Origin: Sophora flavescens
Lineage: Eukaryota > Streptophyta > Magnoliopsida > Fabales > Fabaceae
Length of the DNA: 64,000 bases
Assembly: GCA_030762895.1 (NCBI GenBank)
Contig: CM061069.1
Span: forward strand, 25,105,404 to 25,169,403
Reading direction: 5' to 3'
The translations under genes and the position numbers were made by a program. Each line of letters opens with the position of its first letter. Position 1 is the stretch's first letter. Below the pieces are notes generated by a model. It did not search any database and was not told the DNA's origin. It saw only the letters and a program-made list of their open reading frames with translations. Shown one piece after another: positions 49,916 to 60,865 of the stretch.

Positions 49916-50406
49916 TTTATTTTGGTTTACACCCGCGCTCCTTCTTCACTTCGCTCTGTATGTCTCTTTTCTCTTTTCATCACGCTCAACCCTCACTCTC
50001 AACCCTCACTCTCACTCTGCCCTAATCGCGAGCTCATCTCCACCGCAACCACCGCGAGGGCTTCTTCGCCACCACCGTGAGGTACACTCTTAACCCTAAC
50101 CCCGTCTTTCCATTCATTCTTTGCAATAACTTGACATCTCTCTTTCCCCTTCCCGTGCACTAACTCTCCTTGTCCCTCTGCTCTCAGTAACCACATCGAA
50201 CGTTGGCCACCACTCGAGCTCCCCTCCCCACCACCACGCGAGCACCTATTTCTGGTGAGTCTTTAGGGCACATTTTTTTATTTTTGGTTTTGAGTGTATG
50301 TTGAAACTGTAGTCTCAGTAGTTGAAACTTCAAACCGTGAGTTTGAGTTGTTTGGAATGTCTCTATTTTTGGTTTTGAGTGCATGTTGCTCTGTTGGTTG
50401 ATCTGT

Positions 50407-50512
50407 CACGGCCGTGATGCTCATCACGGCTAGGCCGTGATCAGTTCTGCCTGTGATGGTCTGGTTCAGTTGGCACGTTACGGCCGTGATGGACATCACT
50501 GCCAGACCGTGA
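50407..50512. repeat. CACGGCCGTGA palindromic tract in B leader
   Basis: Four palindromic words in about 105 bp, including CATCACGGCTAGGCCGTGAT at 50421-50440. Located between the leader exon and the TNPD start codon. Confidence 0.85.
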
Positions 50513-50609
50513 CCAGTGCTTGGCAATCTTCAAAAACTATAGTTTTCAATCTCCCGTATTGTCCTTATATTGGATATATGTTTTGTATATCTACAGGACC
50601 TATCTAGTT

Positions 50610-53600
50610 ATGGATCGTAGTTGGATGGTTTGTAAGCGCACTAGTGTTGAGTATTTGAAGGGGGTGGGAGAATTTATAGAATTTGCTCAAAGGAATGTTC
50701 CTAATAGTAATGGAATGTTCTGTTGTCCTTGTGTCAAGTGTTTGAATACGAGGAAATGTACGGTGAAGGATATACGTACTCATTTGATTTGTGAAGGGAT
50801 TTACTTGAGTTATACAAGATGGATATGGCATGGTGATGTGTTGTTCAGTAGTACGGCAAGTGTCTCCCAAAGTGAGGACGTTGACGTAGATATGGAGGAT
50901 GATCGAGGAGAGGACATGATCCGTGATATTGGACAAGAATATTTTCATCGAGCTCATGTGTATGATAGGTTGTGCGGTGATGTGGATAAGCCTTTATATC
51001 CAGGGTGTACTACTCATACACGGTTGTCGGTGGTGCTAAAATTGGTTTGTGTGAAGGCGAGAAATGGTTGGACCGATAAAAGCTTCACGGAATTGCTTGA
51101 AGTGTTGAAAGACTTGCTTCCGGAGGACAACACATTGCCTGACCGTAACTATGAGGCCAAGAAGGTATTGTGTCCTATGGGTATGGAGTATAAGAAGATA
51201 CACGCATGCCCCAATGATTGCATATTGTACACCGGTGTTCATGAAGACAATCACGATTGCCCCAAATGTGGGTTATCACGATACAAAGTGAAGGGTGGTG
51301 ATGATGATGATGATCTTGATGATGTGAGAAAAAAGGGTCCTCCTGCGAAGGTATTGTGGTATCTTCCAATAATTCCAAGGTTCAAGCGATTGTTTGCCAA
51401 TGCGAAAGATGCGAAGAATCTTAGATGGCATAATGATGAGAGGAAACATGATGGAAAGGTTCGTCATCCTGCTGATTCTATTCAATGGAAGAATATCGAT
51501 ACTATGTTTCCGGATTTCGCCGATGAGCCAAGAAACCTAAGGCTTGGACTTGCTACGGATGGAATGAATCCTTATGGTAACATGAGTAGTATTCATAGTT
51601 CATGGCCTGTTCTGTTGGTAATTTACAACATGCCCCCTTGGTTGTGCATGAAGCGCAAATACATGATGTTGTCTATGATGATTTCGGGCCCAAAGCAACC
51701 GGGAAATGACTTAGATGTTTATCTAGGTCCCTTGATTGAAGACTTGAAAACGCTGTGGGTGGAAGGTGTTGATGTAGTTGATGGGTATTCTCATGAGACT
51801 TTCAAGCTTCGTGCCATGTTATTTTGCACCATCAACGACTTTCCAGCATACGGTAACTTGTCCGGGTACAGTGTCAAGGGGCATAAAGCATGCCCTATAT
51901 GTGAAGAAGGCACATGCTACACTCAGTTGCATCATGGAAAGAAGACGGTTTACCTTGGGCATTGGAGATTTCTTAGACGTGATCACCCAAATCGTAAGAT
52001 TAAAAAAGCTTTTAATGGATGCCAAGAGACAGAAGAAGCGTCGGCGTCCTTAATTGGAGAGCAGGTTTATCAGAGGGTAAAGGGCATCGATGTTATATTC
52101 GGCAAGTCCAAAAAGAAAGGTAAAGCTGCTGAGAAAAACATATGGAAGAAGAGGTCGATATTCTTTGATCTTCCATACTAGCGCAAGCTTGATGTCAGAC
52201 ACTGCATTGATGTGATGCATGTGGAGAAAAATGTGTGTGATAGTGTGATCGGGACGCTTCTCAACATTCAGGGTAAGACAAAGGATGGTGTGAATGCTCA
52301 TCTCGACCTCATTGCTATGGGTATACGAGAGCAGTTAGCTCCAGTTGTTGAGGATGGTAAGCGGACTTATTTACCGCCAGCATGTCATACTTTGTCAAAA
52401 AAAGAGAGACAAAGTTTCTGCGGGTGTCTTCAGGGCATCAAAGTTCCACATGGTTACTCTTCAAATATGAAGAGGCTTGTCTCTAGTGATCTTAAATTGG
52501 TTGGCTGAAAGTCTCATGATTGTCACATCTTGATGCAACAACTTCTGCCCGTTGCTATTCGTGGTATTGCTCCAAAAAATGTGAGACATGCCATTACTCG
52601 GTTGTGCTCATTCTTCAATTCTATATGTAGCAAAGTCGTTGACCCCGTATGTTGGATGACTTGGAAGTTGAGGCTGCTACAATATTGTGCCAATTGGAAA
52701 TGTATTTTCCTCCTTCCTTTTTCGACATAATGGTTCACTTAATTGTTCATTTGGTGAGGGAGATTAGATTATGTGGGCCGGTTTTTCTGAGATGGATGTA
52801 CCCAGTTGAGCGCTACATGAAGATCTTGATCCTCATCATCTGGAAGCATCTATTGTTCAAAGGTATGTTGCAGAAGAAGCTATTGAGTTTTGTTCGGACT
52901 ACCTTCATAACACGGATCCTATAGGAGTTCCTAAGCCTCGGCATGATGAGATCAGATGTCAAGGTAAGGGTACACATGGCTTAAGAATTAATAGGAAGGA
53001 TCGGGAGGAAGTGCTTCAAGTACATTTGTATGTATTGAACAACATCGAATGTGTTCAGCCTTTCTTATTGGAACATAAAAGAAAAGTCAATCAAGAAAAC
53101 CCTCGAATGAGCGCAAGGTGGTTGTTGAACAAGCATAACAAGACTTTCTTACCATGGTTCAAGGAAGAAATGCTTAAGGATGGTAGTACTGCTTCTGATG
53201 ACGTAAGATGGCTAGCACGTGGGCCTAGCTTCAACGTCATATGTTGGAGCGGATACGACATAAATAACTTTTCCTTTTATACAAAGGAACAAGATAACAA
53301 GAGTACCATGCAAAATAGTGGGGTTATGATCGTGGCCGAAGCAATGCACTTCTCTAGTGCAAAGGACACAAAACCCGTTAAAGCACCGAGACCTTACTTT
53401 GGATATATTGAAGATATTTGGGTGCTCGATTACACTAAGCTTACGGTGCCGGTTTTTAAATGTAAGTGGGTTGATAGTAACGGTGGTGTACAAACCGACG
53501 AATTGGGGTTCACATTGGTAGACCTCAACAAGTTAGGTCATATAATTGAGCCTTTCATAATGGCTTCCCAAGAAAAATAAGTGTTCTACATCATTGATCC

Positions 53601-53793
53601 TTCTAACAAAAGGTTGTCCGTGGTTCTCCAAGGAAAAAGCATGTATAATGGTAGTGATGAAAATCAAGATTCAAATCTTGATATTCCTGAGACTCCTTCT
53701 TTTTCAACAAACATGCCTACTATAATCGAGGAGACACAGGTGGACGATGTACATGCCACTCGTGATGATCATCACGAAGGGATATTGATATAA
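50610..53793 (+). pseudogene. TNPD-type CACTA transposase of B, broken
   Basis: ATG 50610 follows an intron-acceptor-like CTACAG (50591-50596). The N-terminal Transpos_assoc domain (residues 1-75, GVGEFIEFAQRN, CPCVKCLNTRKC) is followed by a CPKCGLSRYK zinc-ribbon-like motif. Transposase_21 lies at about residues 300-430 (LRLGLATDGMNPYG, SWPVLLVIYNMPPWLCMKRK, TINDFPAYGNLSGY). DUF4218 lies at about 52510-52810 (FPPSFFDIMVHLIVHL) and DUF4216 at about 53380-53640 (VFKCKWVD). Breaks: TAG 52179, TGA 52506, frameshifts near 52648 and 52828, TAA 53578. Apart from these it runs as one long exon, unlike the four-exon TNPD of element C. It cannot give a full protein. Confidence 0.9.
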
Positions 53794-54024
53794 GTAGTTT
53801 AAACTTAGTATACATTTATTTTTATTTATATTTATGTATTTATTTTGAGTTATAATCTATGTTAATAAATATATATTGTTTCTGAACAGGAATACATATG
53901 GATCATTGTTCCATTTTTCCTTTGCAATTCTGTAATGTGTGTGATATTCGTGTTCTTAGGATATTTACTTGAATGCGAGGGATAGGCGAGGGAGTGATAT
54001 TTTAAAAGTGAATTTAAAAAAAAA

Positions 54025-54415
54025 ATCTATTAACGTAAGTTGTATCAAACAACTGACGTTAATAGTATTTTATAAAATATACAGTACACTATTCACGTCA
54101 GTTGTGTAAAACAACTGACGTTAAAATTAAAACCTTTAACGTCAGTTTCTTTATAACAACTGACGTTAGCTTAACAAAATTAACGTCCGTTGTCTTAAAG
54201 AACTGACGTTAATAGTTTTATGTTTAATGTCAGTTGTTTAAACAACTGACGTTAATTTTGACAAAATTAATGTCAATTGTGTTAAAGAACCGACGTTAAT
54301 AGTTTTATATTTAACGTCAGTTCTCAACTGTCGTTAAAATTTTAACTTTTAACGTCAGCTGTATTTACGTCAGTCAGTATTCTGACGTAAAAAATCAATT
54401 TTAACTGACGTAAAA
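54025..54415. repeat. Subterminal inverted-repeat cluster, right arm of B
   Basis: About ten TTAACGTCAGTTGTxTxAAACAACTGACGTTAA-type units up to the end; equivalent to 6463-6795 in A. Confidence 0.85.
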
Positions 54416-54437
54416 AGCACTTATTGCACTAGTGTTG

Positions 54438-56476
54438 ATGTCTCATTCCAACTTTTAGATCTACATAAAGGAGTCTTATTGGATCTTAAAATAGAAAGCT
54501 TGAAGGTTTTTGAAGGTAGGATCCATGCGGTTTTAATGTCTTTAAGAGGTAGGGGAGATCCTCTCTATAATCATTGTTAGAGCCATTTATGTATGTGTGG
54601 TTTATTTGAAATGGTGCTCCCTGACTTTGGTTGAAAACTGATTGCATGTATGTGTTGGAGGTTCTAGGACCCTTGCATGTTGGTTTTGTGATTTGTGAAT
54701 GGTGCTTGAATGAAAATGAGAACTTGGAGTGGATGAATGTGTGAAAATATGAATATGGCAGCATGACCTTTAGTGATTTGGAAAGGACACATATGTGGCT
54801 TTGATTTGATATATAATATGTAAAATTTGGATGAGTTTTACTGGATCAAAATGCTTATCAAAGAAGAATTAAATTCTGGCTGTGAGAATAATAACCTAAT
54901 TGGTTGCATGGTGATTTTAAATATGATTTTGATGGTCAAAATCTTTTATAAAATTTTCTGGGTTAGTCCTAAAGTAAATATGAAGTTTGGTTGAAGATTT
55001 GGAATTTTTACATGCTAAAGTTAAGAGAAACAACTTCTTGAAGTTGCATGTTGATGAACTCGAATATCTGGAAAACCTTGTGCAAATAGAGGCAATGCGT
55101 GATTTTTCATGAATTGTTGACTTTGAATGTTGACATGGGACCAACTGCCTGTATTGGTGTATGAGTTGGGCACCTCCAATTAAATTCTCAAAAATTTTAC
55201 AGGGCATTTGACTAAGCATTCACTATTTACACTCACTGTTGTTCTGAAAAACAATTTCATAAGAGAGTTCATCCGATTTTGGAATGAAAAACATGATTTT
55301 GAAAACATGTTTTAAGATGAACAAGTAAGGATGTTTAGTAAAAATCGACCATAAACATGTGTTAAAATGATAAGATAAAAATGTTGGATCACAACTTATG
55401 TAAAAGTTTATTTTTGAATAAGTTTTATTCAAGAGGGTTTGAAGAACACTAAGAACACCTTCATAGTGTTCATGGCTGTGGTCAAAGTTAAGAACTTAAA
55501 GCCATGAGTTTGATCCTCTCAAACTCTATGCACAAATTATGAGGCGTTTAATGTAATCAACTTTAAATAAAAGATAAGAAAATCTAAGAGACCCTAGTTT
55601 TACTACCAAGTGTCAACTTGAAATCTACCAAGAGATTAGACCTTAATCCAAGTAAAGATAAGACAATACAAAGTTACCTAAGCATGGTTGCCAAGTGTCA
55701 CAAAGGTTTATCAAAATAATAAACCATAATCCAAGTAATTGGATAGGGAAATCCAAGTGATCCAAGCTTTGTGCCAATGTCGCAAATAATCTAACAAAGA
55801 GATAATCTCAAATCCAAGAGAAGATAATGCAATCCTAAGGGGCTTTAGCTAACTTGCCATGTGTCACAAGGGATAAGGGTAAGAATGAAATCTTGACTTA
55901 CCACATGCATGGGTGCCATGTAGCAAGCCTATCAACTTACAGAAAGTGGCATCTTTACTTTTAGAAAAGAGATTTCACGTGTCAACACCTTTCTTAACCA
56001 AAAAGTAATATTTTAATATGGTTAAGTGTGAACCTTGGGGAATGTGAAAACCATGGTTGCTAACCATGTGACTTTTTGGGAAAGGTGATAAGTGGTTTGA
56101 TGTTATATTTTAAATATATTTTCAAAATTAATTAATAAAATATTAATTAATTAATTATAGAAATAATTAATTAAGAAATTAGTTATTAATTAATTAATTA
56201 ATTAATTTAAATAAATAATTGTTTGACTCTTAAATTAATGGGAAATTAAATATTAAATTTTAATTAATTAATAATTTAATAATCAATAAAAATAATTTAA
56301 AAATATTGTTTTGATCCACAACAATTAATAAGTGGTCTACATAATTTAAATAAGTAGGCATTGTGGATAATGAAAGCCCACATGGCATTGATAATAATGA
56401 AACGATAATCTAATTATGACTAAGATGATAATATTGTGATGGTTATAGGCTTGCATGCATACACATGGACGAAGCC
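54438..56476 (+). repeat. LTR-B continuation / AT-rich sequence, no gene
   Basis: Continues the site cut by CACTA B (the TTG joins ...GCATGTTG to ATGTCTC). The first kilobase has the G/T-rich style of a gypsy LTR R-U5 region. 56110-56300 is dominated by TTAATTAATTAA. I see no coding region and no clear 3' LTR border. Confidence 0.45.
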
Positions 56477-57330
56477 AGACTTGTGACACCCTGCTACCCC
56501 TCATATTATAAAACAATTTAAAGATAAAGATATAAAACAAAACATGCATTTACTGGATAAAATAAAACATTTGTCCATGGGTAGAAAGGTCCCACATGAC
56601 GAGTTCTCAAAACGCGGAAAATAAAACAAGTTTAAAACAAATAAACCAAAAGATAAACAACATAACCCAACCCGATGTCATAACAGAGTTGGTAAAACCG
56701 TTCCGGAATGAAATCCTCGGAATACAACTGAACTAATTAAAACATAAGGAAAAGTCCTAACTATGAGTGGTGGCTCCTCAGAGTCACTCCTCTCCTGACT
56801 GCTCGCCATTCTCTGCAAGGTGCCAATCAGGTCAAACAAACAAACAAAGAACGGGGAGTAAGAATCATATAAACATATATGGCATGGAGATAGGAAGCAA
56901 GGTAAAACAAACAGCATGGCATCATCATAACATACATCAACATATATATCAACATACATCAACATCAACCATATCAAGTATGCTATGCGGTGCAATGCAA
57001 CACTATTCCGCTACTCCATTATGCATGTGGATCCAAACTAACTCAGGATGAATGACTTCGGAGTTAAATATACACATTGGGAATCTACCTAACGCCGGGG
57101 AATCTACCCCTAGGATAGCCAACACATCAAACCAATTAATGTCTCATCACGGGGGCGCACCGTCACCAAACCTTGGGTGACCAACCATGGATGGCCAGAT
57201 CGCCATACTCTCGGGTGACCTCCCCTATGTTGAACGTCCACCACCAACAACATCTCCAATGATGCATGCAGCATACAACAACAACGGGCAACTGCCACCT
57301 GTTTTGCTTGGGCCTATAAGCACCCAAGGC

Positions 57331-57420
57331 TTCAGCGGAATCAACCGCAACACCTTAAACTTTAGCGGAATCGACCGCAACACCTTAGACTTTAGCGGAA
57401 TCAACCGCAACACCTTAGAC
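57331..57420. repeat. 30-bp tandem repeat, 3 copies
   Basis: Unit TT(C/T)AGCGGAATC(A/G)ACCGCAAC followed by ACCTTA(A/G)AC, at 57331, 57361 and 57391. The GCGGAATC...GACCGC part is itself partly palindromic. Confidence 0.95.
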
Positions 57421-57726
57421 CCAACCGGGTCAAGGCCCCTTTGGAGCAAACTCTCGGCTACCAAGGTACAACGTCAACGGCACCTCAACCAATGAGCATC
57501 GAGGTCACCTTGGCCAATAAGCACCAAGGTTGTCAATCTTAACAGTGTGCGGTAACCCAACGGGTACCGGCTTACCAGACTCAACATCTCACCATCTCAT
57601 CTTCTTAATAATCTTTGTTAATTATTAGCCAAGTTATCTAAACTGAGTCATTTATGTCATCAACATGTTATTGGGAAGATTGGGGTCAAAAGCCCCTATT
57701 TAAACCTTTAATTCCATCTCTGTCTG

Positions 57727-57930
57727 TTAGGGGAGCACGGGCGTGCTTGTCCCCTGCACGACCGTGCTGGTCACATAAGTGAAGCACGGTCGTGCTTCTT
57801 TTTAGGCACGGCCGTTCTCAGTTGCACGGTTGTGCTCCTCTTCTGCATGGAAGTGCTTAATGCGCGGCCATTTTCCAAAATTCAAACTGGGAGCACGGGT
57901 GTGGTCCTCGTTCAGCACGACCGTGCTTAA
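57727..57930. repeat. GAGCACGGGCGTGCTC palindromic tract, first cluster
   Basis: Variants of GCACG(G/A)(T/C/G)CGTGCT(T/C/G) occur eight or nine times in about 200 bp, at 20-30 bp spacing. Confidence 0.85.
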
Positions 57931-58659
57931 CGGACAGCAGTACTGTTCTGGGCAGAAACTGATACCGAGTTCTTAGCCAATTTTTAGGGTTTTTAACCCA
58001 TTAATCCTAGGTAATCTTAACAACATATTTTAGGATCGAAAACTCATCATCAACATCAACCAATCAACATCGTATATACAACAATAGTCATCATATCATC
58101 ATATTCATAAGGTAACCATCATAAACATCAAGAACATATATGAACATGAGTATGACGCATACAACATAAACATCAACACAGCTAGAGCATATTATCACAT
58201 AAACATATGAAGTATATAAACATCATATAGGCATACAAAATTTCAATACCGGGGTTATGGGAACCCCTTTACTTACACTACCCCTAGTGCCTAATGTAAA
58301 CACTACCCTTCTCCCCACACCTGGATTGAAGGTCACTCCAACGTAATCTCCTAACAGCAAATCGGTTCCTTTCCTCCAAGCGGCTCAACCCAAAATCAAG
58401 CCTTGACCAAACCAAAACACAAACCTATTAGTTTCCAATTCCAAAACCAAGAAAGGAAACCATACGGGAAGGAACGTTGCCTCTAAACTGACGCAGATCA
58501 AACAAGCTTCCCACAAGACTTCCAAAACTCGACTATAGCAATGAATGAATATGAAACAGGGAAAAAGGCACTTTCGGTCGCAATAGAGACTGCTGCAACT
58601 GAAGGAATAGGGTTTCACAAAAACCCTCGGGTTCTATGCCAACTATAAAAAGGCTTCAT

Positions 58660-58850
58660 CTGAGCATGGTAGTGCTCCTCAGCAAGCACGGTCGTGCTGG
58701 ACTTAGCGTCAGTGAGACGCGGTTCGCACATTGAGCATGGGCGTGCTCACTGTTGATCACGTGCATGCTCAACTGAAAAACTGAAACACGCTTCAGTCTT
58801 TAAGCACGGGTGTGCTGGCTAATGAGCACGGGCGTGCTCATGCACCAGAA
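58660..58850. repeat. GAGCACGGGCGTGCTC palindromic tract, second cluster
   Basis: Five or six more copies of the same word near the other end of solo LTR-C, including GAGCACGGGCGTGCTCATGC at about 58823-58842. Confidence 0.85.
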
Positions 58851-58942
58851 AGGGACTTTCGAACCAAAAATCCCACTAAGCCCTAAGCCAACCAAACAAC
58901 TTATAAAAAGCACTTAACGAAAAAGCAGGGTGTTACAAGACT

Positions 58943-59365
58943 CACAATGGGAGGGGCCAACTATATAAGTAATATTCATTAACAAATATATACACAATAA
59001 ATTCCATATAAAATATTCATAATTATATGTTTCAAAACATTACTTACAGTAGTTATATATCAAAACACATAATGCATTTTTTGCATGTTACGAAAATCAT
59101 CTATAATTAAATCTATACAAAACTTTTTAGTAATTTTATTTTCAATTTATATCACCAAACAATTAGTCAAAAATTTATCTTTCATGTTGTTGCGAAGTGT
59201 AGTCTTGAATATATTCTTAACTGTAAAAGATTGCTATATAGTAGTTGTAGATATAGATCAAAAATAACTTCCAAACTATTAGTAATTTTAGAATTAAAAT
59301 TTAGGGATTTTCAAGAGTTTTTGTTTTATTTTTTGTAAAAAAAAAAAAACTCAGGGGGGACCAAC
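58943..59365. other. AT-rich repeat-like stretch, no gene
   Basis: GGGAGGGGCCAAC near 58950 and CTCAGGGGGGACC near 59350 bracket AT-rich sequence with a 12-13 A run, resembling a worn non-autonomous transposon. Not classified. Confidence 0.35.
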
Positions 59366-60440
59366 GATAGGATGCTTCTTTCTCTCACCTGAGGTACATG
59401 TATCTAGCTCCGAGATTGCAAAATGAACACTCCCACTATCACCACAAATATGGAACGTCCGGTTCTAGCACCTCCGGAGCTTCGAACATTCACCTGGAGA
59501 CGTGTACCCGAAGCAGACAACATCGGTAACCCTAATTCGAAAATGGAATGTAAAGCCAATAACCGTACAAAGAGAAAACCTCAATACCATCAATGACGAC
59601 ATGGCGACATGAAAAGAGCATAGGCTTACCTTAGCCCAAGCAAGAAACAGAAGATAGGGTTATGAAGACGACATTGCTACAAACTCGATGATGTAATCGG
59701 TTTTACGTAACGAGGCTTGATTGGATTGCACTGAGCTCCGGAACCTCTCCTCTTTCTCCTTGATTTCTCTACCTCGCCCTCTCTATTTTCTCTCTTTCTG
59801 AACCTTTGTTTTCGTTTGGTAACTTAAGTTACCATTTATATTGCGAAACTTATTTTTTTTATCCATCCCGACATGCACACAAAAGCGTGCAAACCCCCAT
59901 GCTAGAGCGCTCGGGCGCTCAAGCGCGAACAACCTCCACGCTGGAGTGTGGAGAGTGCTTCACCATGAAGCAACCGTGCTTCACGCCACGTGTTCCCCAT
60001 CTGTTCACCACATGTGATCGATGTCTCTTCCTTGTCTGCTTGACTGTCACGCTCTAGCGCCTAGGAGGCCGCGCAAAAGTGTGTTGGCGCTCAAACGCCA
60101 GGTACATGCACACTCAAGCGTGCTGGGTTGTACAGCAACCCTAGATTCCATTTTCGTTCAGATTCAAAGCTGATCAATCGTATAACCTTCAAACATGTTT
60201 TCAAACACTTAAGCATACATCTTAAACATATAACCAATGTTCTAAAACATGGATGTTACATCTTCGAGTATTTATGTGGTTACCATTCAACAGTCAAATC
60301 TTGGCCAAGACCCCCACAATGTGGACTAGGCTAGAACTTGAGTACATCATCAAACATTTCCATATATTCGGCAAGTCGAACCTTCATGGAGATCTATTTT
60401 AGTGACCTTATGCAAGACTAACACTTATGAGTCTAACTTC
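59366..60440 (-). repeat. LTR-A fragment (copy 3)
   Basis: Shares the GGTTCTTTCTCxCACCT-type landmark and following order with copies 1 and 2 (12790, 44235). Only the distal half of the LTR is present. Confidence 0.55.
59903..60130. repeat. GCGCTCAAGCGC-type palindromic tract
   Basis: Words such as GCTCGGGCGCTCAAGCGC, CACGCTGGAGTGTG and CACTCAAGCGTGCTGG. It occupies the same relative place in LTR-A as the CACGCTTGAGCGTG tract at 13275 but with altered words. Confidence 0.75.
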
Positions 60441-60457
60441 GCATCTTAATTGAAAAC

Positions 60458-60665
60458 TGATAACTCTTAGAAATAAGAGTTATCTATGTCCTTTTAGCTA
60501 GAACTCTTGTTATCTTTAAGTGTTTAATTTGGTAATTTAAGGTATTTTTAGTTATTTTGTAAATATGTGTTAGTGTTTAGATTTTAGGTAATTTTGTTGT
60601 TTTAAGTTGTAGGAGTTTGCTTATGTTGTTTTGTGCTCTTCTGTAGGTAATTGTTGTAGCGTGCC
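60458..60665 (+). repeat. LTR 5' fragment of the 19910 family
   Basis: Starts TGATAACTC like the solo LTR at 19910. It opens with an 11-bp perfect hairpin, GATAACTCTTA-GAAA-TAAGAGTTATC. It is cut off after about 208 bp by LTR-A copy 4. Confidence 0.6.
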
Positions 60666-60865
60666 ATGAGACACCCCATTGTGCCTCGGTGTTTTATTAA
60701 ATTAAAGCCTTCTTAATTAATTCTTTAATCATGCGCTTATCGTGAAAATACGTAAAAATTAAAACTTAAGCTAATAAGTATACAAACTTCAATTCATTAA
60801 AACATCACACCATAATAATATTGTGAAAACATACATATGTCTTACACATAATACAAAATACTATT

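Larger units (their letters stand above)
47551..54434 (+). mobile_element. CACTA element B, 6884 bp, target duplication TTG
   Basis: Starts CACTAGTGGAAATAATG and ends TTATTGCACTAGTG. TTG precedes (47548-47550) and follows (54435-54437). Arms have ACGTCAGTT hairpins as in A. A broken TNPD gene lies at 50610-53793. After it the sequence goes through a short shared intron (53820-53890) to the start codon of the TnpA/Ulp1 gene, ATGGATCA at 53898-53905, and then jumps directly to the 3' trailer that in A lies at 6339. TnpA/Ulp1 is therefore deleted. Confidence 0.95.
56482..58937 (-). mobile_element. Solo LTR-C, 2456 bp, target duplication AGACT
   Basis: Starts TGTGACACCCTGC and ends GCAGGGTGTTACA, so the two edges are near-perfect inverted copies of each other. 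AGACT lies at 56477-56481 and 58938-58942. TGTAACACCC on the minus strand is the usual start of Tekay-type gypsy LTRs, hence the orientation. No internal region is present. Confidence 0.9.

Noticed and set aside
50604..50957. Minus-strand open frame opposite the TNPD start of B
   Set aside because: It is antisense to a clear transposase domain and has no motif of its own.
54917..55432. Minus-strand open frames in LTR-B
   Set aside because: Low-complexity AT-rich sequence, no domain, no codon pattern.
57187..57495. Open frames with a repeated ten-residue motif
   Set aside because: They come from the 30-bp tandem repeat at 57331-57420, a multiple of three, inside a solo LTR.
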